From Gaoshiqia hydrogeniformans (GTDB lineage: Bacteria; Bacteroidota; Bacteroidia; Bacteroidales; Prolixibacteraceae), in assembly GCF_049347105.1 (NCBI RefSeq), contig NZ_CP186334.1, positions 3,720,001-3,784,000 on the forward strand: DNA of 64,000 nt, in the 5' to 3' direction. The first letter of the stretch is position 1. Every line of letters begins with the position of its first letter. The translations under genes and the position numbers were made by a program. The notes beneath the pieces were generated by a model. The model was not told the DNA's origin. It did no database searches and was given only the letters and a program-made list of their open reading frames with translations. Shown here one piece after another: positions 49,501-56,938 of this stretch.

Positions 49501-49880
49501 TCTGGGCAACCGAGAATCTAAACGATTCAAGTCTGGTAATTGCTGCAACAGAAGCCCGCTACCCGGTAATGGTGGGCTATGCCGAAGGTCCTGCGGGTAA
49601 ATTGCCCGTTACAGCTACCGGTCTCGAATTGAGCAGAAGAGGGGTTGATCTTATTTCTTTAACTTCCAATCCCGATGGTAAAGGAAATTTGATGCGTTTA
49701 TGGGAACAGTCCGGCATATCGGGAAATTTAATCGTAAAGTTTCCTGAAGGTACCAGATTCACCAAAGCTACGCCAGTCAATCTTCGTGGTGAGATAGAAG
49801 GAAAACCGATACCTGTTTCAGACCGAACGTTGAAATTTTTCATGAAAGCATATAGTCCCGCAGGTTTTATATTGGAATAA
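46590..49880 (+). CDS. GH38-like alpha-mannosidase family protein with N-terminal binding domain
   Basis: This 1096-residue exported protein has a signal peptide ending QAKAQ. Residues about 35-240 form a discoidin-like sandwich (GKIVMDFGNPIPVVAINSY, WTNTWYCELDV). The GH38-type barrel begins at about 252 with H260 and D262 in SHFDIGFT. D379 in MTDVPSHSW sits where GH38 enzymes have their nucleophile. The C-terminal half has the family's sandwich signature (VVYNSLPWKRDALVEI). Known GH38 enzymes cleave alpha-mannosidic linkages with a zinc ion bound by His/Asp residues. The GF in place of the usual GW after the metal-binding Asp sets this protein in a divergent branch, so mannosidase activity is probable but not certain. 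Confidence 0.75.
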   Translation: MTLLKKNNIGEKLKLRLLIAFFLIFWQAKAQVTVVKEHIKSGWNFTSIFSPSQSDAALHSKITVVGNKPLASCLSPDGMHNGILPQENRLLRDFFCFTNTTSGGKIVMDFGNPIPVVAINSYSAHGPVDGTTWCNEFDGSRGPQVYSLYASSAQQPGFDNLSGKEWIKIADVDTRPENDKEDWQGSYGVNIKNADGSLMGNFRWLVWDVKPTLKKGTRPEWTNTWYCELDVHTPETIKNTGDAIMAGTQLKEIILAFKSHFDIGFTHPAPEIVDIYRTSMIDNALNLIEESYKLPPERRFAWTIPSWVAYQVLWDGQDSTRRSKIIKAMKSGSLIVHGLPVTLQTESLEPQDLIFGLSLNQKISQEVGIPMSRSGKMTDVPSHSWILPTLLKNAGIDFLHIGVNPTNERPNVPLLYYWQGPDGSKLLTMQTQGYGSDCEFGHGLYPPKDWPYKTWLALIVAVENAGPPKKEEIDYLLGEAAKNEPGVKIRFGKMEDFSDAIFAEEKMGAKIPVVRADMPDSWIHGMGTMPVEESIAHKTRKEITSVEILDSHLRLWGLSRTDISKDLFTAHERSLMYGEHTWGGARNLQGKNAYGVKNFEEFIKTDKDCQWLENTWKDHANYIRKSAEITDSLALQEMAQLAANVAVEGKRMVVYNSLPWKRDALVEIPDSKGKKLLVKNIPACGYQTIPLKNHTDVDKVEPNDEATLENKFLKIKVNRKNGGIVSVIEKKSGRELVDAQSEYAFGQYFYQRFDSAQNHDYHTGCVHLNTVYGSNDRSCWGWNTRADLPSSPSYQCAVPEFQSMKLRRTTTSTDVILFANAGGLIQSDVTTVISLPNDLPWFEIKVQLDNKKPDYWTEAGSIYLPVKAANPQFRIGRLGAMSNPATDFASGSNRTYGYVNTGAIVADSKGKGLAICPLDHGIMSFGDKGLCTIDPDYVPAKPLALVSMFNNLWTINFPYWIKGSLSSRVRIWATENLNDSSLVIAATEARYPVMVGYAEGPAGKLPVTATGLELSRRGVDLISLTSNPDGKGNLMRLWEQSGISGNLIVKFPEGTRFTKATPVNLRGEIEGKPIPVSDRTLKFFMKAYSPAGFILE

Positions 49881-49892
49881 AAAATAAAAAAA

Positions 49893-51377
49893 ATGAGATT
49901 AAAATTAAGTATTTTGGTTCTGATTATCAGCGTACTTTCGTTTTGTTCAGGAAATGAAACTTCAGCCTTTCCATTTCCGCAGAATGAGAATCCGGATACA
50001 ACATTCATCTCGTATTTCAACGATCTGAAGTTTTTTGTTCCGCAGAAACATCAGTACCATCAAACCTTGACCTTAAAACTTTTCATGTCTCAGGCTTTGT
50101 TCGATGGGAAGCTAAAACGCAAAGACAACGGCAAATCGGAAATTTTCCTGAATTACGAACAAGCGTTAGATGTTATCCGGAAAATCGATAATTTGACCAT
50201 TGGCATTCCCAAGATTATCTATCTGGTAGGCTGGCAATACAACGGGCACGACTCGAAATACCCCGCATGGTTCGAAGGAAACGACCGCCTCAAACGACTG
50301 CAGGATGACAACTCGCTCGAAAGCCTGAAATGGCTGATGAAAGAAGCGGAAAAATATCATACCACCGTAAGCCTTCACATCAATATGTTCGATGCTTACG
50401 AAGACAGCCCTTTGTGGGATACCTATGTGAAGAACGACATCATTGCCAAAAATACCGATGGAACTTTGCGTGCCTGCGAATGGGGATACCCGATTAGTTA
50501 CGCGCAGGAGTGGAAAACCGGATTTGCACAAAAAAGGATCGATTTGTTATGTAGTTTAGTTCCTGTTCAACATGCCGGGACGATACATATTGATGCGTTT
50601 CACACCTGGCCGCCAGTGCCGGTATATGAACCAAACGGAGGATATCGTGCTGATTTATCGAAAGGAGCCACAAGTCCATACCTGAAATTTACAGTTAAAG
50701 ATGAAGCTGAAGCCCAGCGAAATATTATCGGCTACTGGGCTTCCAAAGGTATTGATGTAACCAGCGAAGGGGTTGATTTTTTGCGCGAAACGACATTGGA
50801 AGGCTATCAGCCCATGGCCTGGTGGTACGGCGGACTTGACAAGTATTTAAAATGGCCCGCATCCTATTACTGTGGTGGGGTAGATAGAAGTGAATGGGGA
50901 AAGCTTTTCGGAACCAGTATGCATGGTGAAGATCTTGTTAAAAAAGACCCGCAAAACCTGGCCGGTTTTAAAGAACAATTTTGCTTAAACACTGCGGTAT
51001 GGTATTACCTGAACAGGCTCAACCGGCTTTATGTATTGACCGGAAAGGAATACAAAGCCGTTCAGTTTTCTGAAAATGTCAGGACATTCTTGTCAAAAGA
51101 CCTTTACAAAATATCAAAAGGTGAGGCTATTCTTGTTGAAAATTCGGATGTTCTGATACCTGCGCTCTGGCTTGGTGAGAATAAGCTGATTGCCTACTCC
51201 AAAAACGGATATGAAAACAAATCATGGACTCTTCCTGAAAATTGGAAGAATGTAAAAGAAGTGAAGCTTAGCCGGGTAGATACTGATGGGGAAGCGGTTT
51301 TGAGCACAAAAAAAATAAAATCCGGAAAGCTATTCCTGACATTGGCAAAGGATGAAATGGTACTGATTATTAAATAG
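49893..51377 (+). CDS. GH101-like barrel protein, copy 2, probable lipoprotein
   Basis: This 494-residue paralogue of the protein at 44985 has a likely lipobox (LSFC). Shared motifs are LVGWQYNGHDSKYP, TTVSLHINMFDAYEDSPLW, HIDAF with D234, TSEG with E292 and FGTSMHGEDL. The distance between the two putative catalytic residues is 58 here against 38 in copy 1, because a loop containing TWPPVPVYEPNGG is inserted. Together with a lipoprotein anchor in place of a plain signal peptide, this suggests that the copies act at different sites or on different O-glycan cores. It starts 12 bases after the GH38-like gene. Confidence 0.6.
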   Translation: MRLKLSILVLIISVLSFCSGNETSAFPFPQNENPDTTFISYFNDLKFFVPQKHQYHQTLTLKLFMSQALFDGKLKRKDNGKSEIFLNYEQALDVIRKIDNLTIGIPKIIYLVGWQYNGHDSKYPAWFEGNDRLKRLQDDNSLESLKWLMKEAEKYHTTVSLHINMFDAYEDSPLWDTYVKNDIIAKNTDGTLRACEWGYPISYAQEWKTGFAQKRIDLLCSLVPVQHAGTIHIDAFHTWPPVPVYEPNGGYRADLSKGATSPYLKFTVKDEAEAQRNIIGYWASKGIDVTSEGVDFLRETTLEGYQPMAWWYGGLDKYLKWPASYYCGGVDRSEWGKLFGTSMHGEDLVKKDPQNLAGFKEQFCLNTAVWYYLNRLNRLYVLTGKEYKAVQFSENVRTFLSKDLYKISKGEAILVENSDVLIPALWLGENKLIAYSKNGYENKSWTLPENWKNVKEVKLSRVDTDGEAVLSTKKIKSGKLFLTLAKDEMVLIIK

Positions 51378-51484
51378 TAAGACTGAATGAAATAAATCAA
51401 ACAACATGAAGAAGCTAAAAGATTTGGTGAACTGGTTCAGGTACGATTACCGCTAATTTTTCAAAATAGTCAAAACCAATAAAC

Positions 51485-53332
51485 ATGATAAAATCAACAC
51501 TTATTTCAGTAATGCTGTTCGCCTGTTTTATGTTTTCCGTAATGTGCAGCAGCGCAACGGCAAACGGGCAGTCTGGATCAGCGCCCGATACCGTGCGACT
51601 GGCCCGTTTTGGAGTGAAAGCGAACAGTTTTGAAAACGCAGCTTCAGGCATTGTGAAGGCTATCGGATTTTGCAAATCGAAAAAGAATGTGGTATTGAGC
51701 TTGCCTGGTGGTCGAATCGATGTGTGGCCTGAAGGAGCTTTTAAGAAAGAGCTGTACATCTCAAATTCGACCGAGAACGACACTCTTTCGAAGGTGAAAA
51801 ATATTGCTTTTCTGCTTGAAGGAATTAAGGATATGACCATCGATGGCAACGGTACGCTGGTCATGCTTCACGGAAAGATGGAATCGTTCGTTTTCCTGAA
51901 TTGCACGGATGTGGTTCTGAAGAATATCAGCTTCGATTATGAACGCCCAACCATGTCAGAACTGAAAATCAGATCAGCAACCAACAATGAAGCTATAGCT
52001 GAAATTCATCCTGATACCAGGTTCGATATCAAAAATGGCAAAATCCGTTTTTACGGCGAAGGCTGGAAAAGCAACGCGTACCATACCATCTCCTGTGATC
52101 CTGCGACTGGAGTAATGAAATACAGCTCATTCCGGCCATTTCTGGAAAGTCAGGCTACACAAACCGGGTGCAGGGAAGTTACATTTAAAGGCGATTTTTC
52201 GAAGCTTGAATTACGAACCGGCAACGTGCTTACAATTCGCGATCCTTATCGCGACAACTCCGGTGCATTGATCAGCCTGAGCAAAAACATCTGTTTGGAA
52301 AATGTAAAAATGCACTACATGCACGGGTTGGGTATTGTATCGCAGTTTTCAGAAAATATTTCATTACTGAAAGTCGAAGTGGCTCCGAGGCCTGAATCCG
52401 GAAGGCAAATATCTGCCTTCGCCGATTGTTTTCATTTTTCAGGATGTAAGGGCAAAATACTGATCGACAGTTGTTTCACTTCCGGTTCTCACGACGACCC
52501 AATCAATGTGCATGGTACGCACTTGCAAATCACGGCAATTGATGCGGCTAAAAAAATCACCGTTCGCTTTATGCATCATCAAACCTATGGCTTCGAAGCG
52601 TTTTTTGCAGGCGACAGCATTGCTTTTATCAACCCGCAAACACTGATGCCGGTAGCGACTGCCCAATTGAGATCGGCAAAACTCATCAATCTTCGCGAAA
52701 TGGAACTTGAATTGGATGGACCTTTGCCTGAAAATGTAAAAACAGGTCTTTGCATCGAAAACCTGACATGGACCCCGGAGGTAATCATTCGAAACAGCCG
52801 TTTTGAACGAACCAATACCCGCGGCTTATTGATTACCACACGCCGAAAAGTGTTAATCGAAAACAATACATTCTTTCGAACCGGGATGTTTCCCATTTTG
52901 ATTGCTGATGATGCTTCTAGTTGGTTCGAGTCGGGAGCGGTAACCGATGTGACTATCCGGAACAACATCTTCGAAGATTGCGGTTATAACTCCGGAAGCG
53001 GTGCGATTAATATAGCGCCGGAAAATCACGAACTGGTTGTGGGCAATAGTGTCCATCGCAATATTCGCATCATCAACAATACCTTTAAAGTATTCGATGG
53101 TGCTGTTCTTTCGGCCAGGAGTGTTGAAAACCTGGAGTTTACAGGCAACCGGATTATTCGTTCCCATTTTCTGGAAACTGAAAATAAGTCAGCTGCAATC
53201 AGTTTAACTGCCTGCAAGAAAGTTCGGATTGAAAAGAATAATTTTGATCAGGCAGAATTACCTGTCATCGATGCAGTAAAAATGACAAAAAAAGACTTGA
53301 AATCGGATTTGAAAATTAATTTAAACAAATAG
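51485..53332 (+). CDS. GH110 alpha-1,3-galactosidase
   Basis: This 615-residue exported beta-helix protein has an N-terminal signal with a possible lipobox (VMCSS). The opening RFGVKANSFENA, the segment ELYISNSTEND and the coil VLKNISFDYERP are characteristic of GH110. The family's acidic cluster is present: D314 in FADCFHFS and D337/D338 in SGSHDDPINVHGTHL. GH110 enzymes hydrolyse terminal alpha-1,3-galactose with inversion, including blood-group B and linear alpha-Gal epitopes, and some act on carrageenan-derived sugars. The fucosidases immediately downstream favour a fucosylated alpha-Gal epitope as the target. Confidence 0.9.
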   Translation: MIKSTLISVMLFACFMFSVMCSSATANGQSGSAPDTVRLARFGVKANSFENAASGIVKAIGFCKSKKNVVLSLPGGRIDVWPEGAFKKELYISNSTENDTLSKVKNIAFLLEGIKDMTIDGNGTLVMLHGKMESFVFLNCTDVVLKNISFDYERPTMSELKIRSATNNEAIAEIHPDTRFDIKNGKIRFYGEGWKSNAYHTISCDPATGVMKYSSFRPFLESQATQTGCREVTFKGDFSKLELRTGNVLTIRDPYRDNSGALISLSKNICLENVKMHYMHGLGIVSQFSENISLLKVEVAPRPESGRQISAFADCFHFSGCKGKILIDSCFTSGSHDDPINVHGTHLQITAIDAAKKITVRFMHHQTYGFEAFFAGDSIAFINPQTLMPVATAQLRSAKLINLREMELELDGPLPENVKTGLCIENLTWTPEVIIRNSRFERTNTRGLLITTRRKVLIENNTFFRTGMFPILIADDASSWFESGAVTDVTIRNNIFEDCGYNSGSGAINIAPENHELVVGNSVHRNIRIINNTFKVFDGAVLSARSVENLEFTGNRIIRSHFLETENKSAAISLTACKKVRIEKNNFDQAELPVIDAVKMTKKDLKSDLKINLNK

Positions 53333-53340
53333 CGTTGATT

Positions 53341-54675
53341 ATGAAAAGATTAGCAATTTTCGTATTGGGAGGTTTGTTCTCACTCGTTTCGGTTAATGGG
53401 TTTGGTCAATCCAAAATCGACCCGAAAGACATTAAGGACAAGATGCAGTGGTTTGGCGATGCCAAATTGGGTATTTTTATTCATGCCGGAATTTATGCCG
53501 TCGATGGCATCGACGAATCCTGGAGTTTTCATAATAAAAAGATCAGTCATACCGATTACATGAAGCAGTTGAAAGGTTTCACCCTGAAAAACTACGATCC
53601 GGCATTTTGGGCCGATCTGATCAAAGAAAGCGGTGCCCGATATGCGGTAATCACTACCAAACATCATGATGGTGTGGCCATGTACGACACTAAGATGAAC
53701 AGCCTGAGCAGTGTTAAAGCCACTCCGGCCAAACGCGACATGATTAAACCGTTCTTCGAAGAATTGCGCAAACGCGACATCAAATGCGGCGCTTATTTTT
53801 CGCTGATCGACTGGACCGATAAGGACTATCCGGGTTTTCTGAAGGACAGTTCAAAATATAAAATCTCAGACGATTACGAACGGTGGAACCGCTTTCGGAG
53901 TTTTTTCCAGGGGCAGATCAAAGAAATCAACAGCATGTTTAAACCCGATTTGTGGTGGTTCGACGGTGACTGGGAACATAGTGCCGAAGAATGGGAAGCA
54001 CAAAAAGTGAGGCAGATTATTTTATCAGAAAACCCAACGGCCATCATCAACGGACGCCTTCAGGGTTACGGCGATTACGAAACCCCGGAACAAAACTTCC
54101 CGGTTTCGAAACCCAGATACAATTGGTGGGAATTGTGCATGACGACTAACGACAACTGGGGTTTCCACCACGATAACAACTGGAAAACACCTTACGAAAT
54201 CATTACTATTTTTGTGGATGCCGTTTCGAACGGCGGCAATTTGTTGCTCGACATGGGTCCCAAGGAAGATGGAACCATTCCGGCGGAACAAATCAACGTG
54301 CTGAAAGAATTGGGTGCCTGGAACAAAAAGCACGGAGAAGCCATTTTTAATACAGTAGCCGGTCTTCCTCAAGGTCATTTCTACGGCCCAACAACTTTGT
54401 CGAAAGATTCAACTTCGGTGTATCTTTTTCTGCATGGAAAAACAAGCGGGCAGGTCATGTTAAAAGGCTTGATTAATAAGATTGAAGATTTAACTGTTGT
54501 TGGTAACGGCGCAAAACTAAACCATAAAGTAGTTGGTAAGATCTCGTGGAGCCCGGTTCCCGGACTGGTTTACATAGACATTCCTGAAAACGTACTGGAT
54601 AAATATGTGACTGTATTAAAAGTGAGACTGAATGAGCCTGTGAAGTTATATCGCGGTCATGGCGGTCTGAACTAA
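53341..54675 (+). CDS. GH29 alpha-L-fucosidase, compact form
   Basis: A 444-residue protein from ATG 53341. A TTG six bases earlier is a poorer start. The signal peptide ends near NGFGQ. GH29 signatures are MQWFGDAKLGIFIHAGIYAV, TTKHHDGVAMYD, D208 in LWWFDGDWEHS as nucleophile, and NGGNLLLDMGPKEDG. Only the barrel and a short C-terminal sandwich are present. It begins 8 bases after the GH110 stop, so removal of alpha-galactose and of fucose is likely to be coupled. It is not closely similar to the GH29 enzymes at 5016 and 9780. Confidence 0.92.
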   Translation: MKRLAIFVLGGLFSLVSVNGFGQSKIDPKDIKDKMQWFGDAKLGIFIHAGIYAVDGIDESWSFHNKKISHTDYMKQLKGFTLKNYDPAFWADLIKESGARYAVITTKHHDGVAMYDTKMNSLSSVKATPAKRDMIKPFFEELRKRDIKCGAYFSLIDWTDKDYPGFLKDSSKYKISDDYERWNRFRSFFQGQIKEINSMFKPDLWWFDGDWEHSAEEWEAQKVRQIILSENPTAIINGRLQGYGDYETPEQNFPVSKPRYNWWELCMTTNDNWGFHHDNNWKTPYEIITIFVDAVSNGGNLLLDMGPKEDGTIPAEQINVLKELGAWNKKHGEAIFNTVAGLPQGHFYGPTTLSKDSTSVYLFLHGKTSGQVMLKGLINKIEDLTVVGNGAKLNHKVVGKISWSPVPGLVYIDIPENVLDKYVTVLKVRLNEPVKLYRGHGGLN

Positions 54676-54695
54676 CAACCTAACCTTCTTCGACT

Positions 54696-56897
54696 ATGAA
54701 AAAACTGTTTCTTATCATTTTGATCAGCCTGCTGATTATACAATTTGCGCTTTCGGCCGACGACTTTAAATTGTGGTACAAACAACCGGCTGAGAAATGG
54801 TCAGACGAGGCCCTGCCTATTGGCAATGGCCGCTTGGGCGCCATGTTGCTTGGTGGAGTTGAAAAGGAAAGGATTCAGTTTAACGAACAAAGTCTGTGGT
54901 CGGGTGACAACAACTGGGATGGCGCCTACGAAACCGGCGATCATGGATTTGGTGCATACCGGAATTTCGGGGAATTTACCATCGAGTTTAACTTTTTAGG
55001 AAAACCGGAGAATTATACTCGCTCTCTCAATATTACCAAAGGCATACATACCACCAATTTTGAGGTTGACGGTATTCACTATTCGCGCGAAGCTTTTGCG
55101 AGTTATCCTGATCAAGTGATGGTTTTCAACTACAATTCGGGAAACAAAAAGAGCTTATCCGGAAAAATATCGCTTATATCTGCTCAGGGAGCCGTTAGTA
55201 TTGCAACCGAAAACAGTCTGGTTATTTCAGGTGAAATGCCAAACAAGTTAAGATATGAGGCAAAACTTCAAATTATTCCGAAAGGCGGTAAAACCAAAGT
55301 TGAAGGGAATATGCTGGTTTTCGAGAATTGTGATTCGTTTACCTTACTGCTTGATGCACGAACCAACTACAATCCTGATTACCAATCGGATTGGCGCGGT
55401 GTTGACCCTATGCCTGTCATTGAAAATGAATTGGAGCTGGCGGCCAAACTTGGGTACAAAAAATTGCTCAATAATCACATTCACGATATTACCCGGCTGA
55501 CGACCGCTGCCAGTATTGAAATTGGCAATACCGATGCTACGACCCTCGCGTTGTCAACCGACGAACGCCTGAGAAAGTATGCCGCCGGTGGTGTCGATCC
55601 CGATCTGGAAGAAACAATGTTCCAATACGGGCGATATTTACTGGCAAACAGTTCGCGACCAGGCGGGTTGCCTGCCAATTTACAGGGTTTGTGGAACGAC
55701 AGCAACACCCCGCCCTGGGCCAGTGATTATCACAACAATATCAATATTCAGATGAATTACTGGGCTGCCGAATCGACCAATCTTTCAGAATGTCATTTGC
55801 CTTTAATCGATTTCATCGTTGCCCAGCAAGAGCCCTGTCGGATTGCCACCCGCAAGGCTTTTGGCGAAAAAACCCGAGGATGGACAGCCCGAACCAGTCA
55901 GAATATTTTCGGAGGAAATGGTTGGGAATGGAATATTCCGGCTAGTGCCTGGTACGCCCAACATGTTTACGAACACTGGGCATTTACACATGATAACAAT
56001 TATTTGAAAGATACGGCCTACCCGGTTGTAAAAGAAATTTGCGAGTTCTGGGAAGACCGGCTGAAAACCTTACCTGATGGTTCGTTGGTGGTGCCTATGG
56101 GCTGGTCTCCGGAACATGGCCCTCGTGAAGATGGCGTGATGCACGACCAGCAGTTGGTGTGGGAACTTTTTCAAAATTACCTGGAAATGGCAAAGGCCCT
56201 GGACATCGATCCGGATTATCAGGAAAAAGTAGCTGATATGCAGGAAAAGTTAGTTCCCAATAAAATCGGCAAATGGGGTCAGTTGCAGGAATGGCAGGAA
56301 GACCGCGACGATCCTGACGATCAGCATCGGCACACTTCGCACCTGTTTGCGGTGTATCCTGGCCGCCAGATTAATATGGTCGAAACACCAGAATTGACAC
56401 AGGCTGCAATTCTTTCATTGCGCAGTCGTTCCGGGAATTATGGCAAAAATGAACATACGCCGTTTACCGTGGAATCTACCGTTGGCGACAGCCGCCGTTC
56501 GTGGACATGGCCCTGGCGTTGCGCTTTATGGGCGCGGCTGGGTGAAGGCGAGCGGGCAGGAATTATGGTTCGCGGGTTGCTTACCTACAATACTTTACCC
56601 AATTTATTTTGCAGTCATCCGCCGTTTCAGATGGATGGAAATTTTGGAATTCCTGCCGCAATGGCAGAAATGCTGATACAAAGCCATTCTGGTGAAATTC
56701 AGTTGCTGCCGGCAATTCCCAAAACATGGTTGGCAAAAGGTTATTTTACCGGACTTTGCGCACGTGGAGGCTTTGAAGTTGACTGCAATTGGGAAGATGG
56801 CAAAGTCACAAATTATAACGTTTATTCTTCAAAGCCGCAACAGGTAAAAATAAGAGTGAATGGAGAATTAAAAGAAATAACCAGTCTGGCAAAATAG
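54696..56897 (+). CDS. GH95 alpha-L-fucosidase (or alpha-L-galactosidase)
   Basis: This 733-residue secreted protein opens with the GH95 hallmark YKQPAEKWSDEALPIGNGRLGAM after a signal peptide of about 20 residues. The (alpha/alpha)6 barrel shows NINIQMNYW (about 348-356, the two Asn of the catalytic network), WSPEHGPREDG with E473 as candidate general acid, HRHTSHLFAVYPG, and WKWALWARL-like helices near 610. GH95 enzymes mostly cleave alpha-1,2-fucose with inversion, complementing GH29, which mostly cleaves alpha-1,3/1,4/1,6 linkages. Blood-group H-type fucose is therefore a likely target. Confidence 0.93.
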   Translation: MKKLFLIILISLLIIQFALSADDFKLWYKQPAEKWSDEALPIGNGRLGAMLLGGVEKERIQFNEQSLWSGDNNWDGAYETGDHGFGAYRNFGEFTIEFNFLGKPENYTRSLNITKGIHTTNFEVDGIHYSREAFASYPDQVMVFNYNSGNKKSLSGKISLISAQGAVSIATENSLVISGEMPNKLRYEAKLQIIPKGGKTKVEGNMLVFENCDSFTLLLDARTNYNPDYQSDWRGVDPMPVIENELELAAKLGYKKLLNNHIHDITRLTTAASIEIGNTDATTLALSTDERLRKYAAGGVDPDLEETMFQYGRYLLANSSRPGGLPANLQGLWNDSNTPPWASDYHNNINIQMNYWAAESTNLSECHLPLIDFIVAQQEPCRIATRKAFGEKTRGWTARTSQNIFGGNGWEWNIPASAWYAQHVYEHWAFTHDNNYLKDTAYPVVKEICEFWEDRLKTLPDGSLVVPMGWSPEHGPREDGVMHDQQLVWELFQNYLEMAKALDIDPDYQEKVADMQEKLVPNKIGKWGQLQEWQEDRDDPDDQHRHTSHLFAVYPGRQINMVETPELTQAAILSLRSRSGNYGKNEHTPFTVESTVGDSRRSWTWPWRCALWARLGEGERAGIMVRGLLTYNTLPNLFCSHPPFQMDGNFGIPAAMAEMLIQSHSGEIQLLPAIPKTWLAKGYFTGLCARGGFEVDCNWEDGKVTNYNVYSSKPQQVKIRVNGELKEITSLAK

Positions 56898-56938
56898 CCA
56901 CTCAACATTACAGGACAAAAAAATAATAATTTATTCCT

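Noticed and set aside
51405..51455. Tiny open frame of about 16 codons between the GH101-like and GH110 genes
   Set aside because: It is too short to support and has no recognisable motif or conserved context.
51485..53332. GH110 as evidence for a carrageenan locus
   Set aside because: No sulfatase or carrageenase is present, and the neighbours are glycoprotein-type enzymes.
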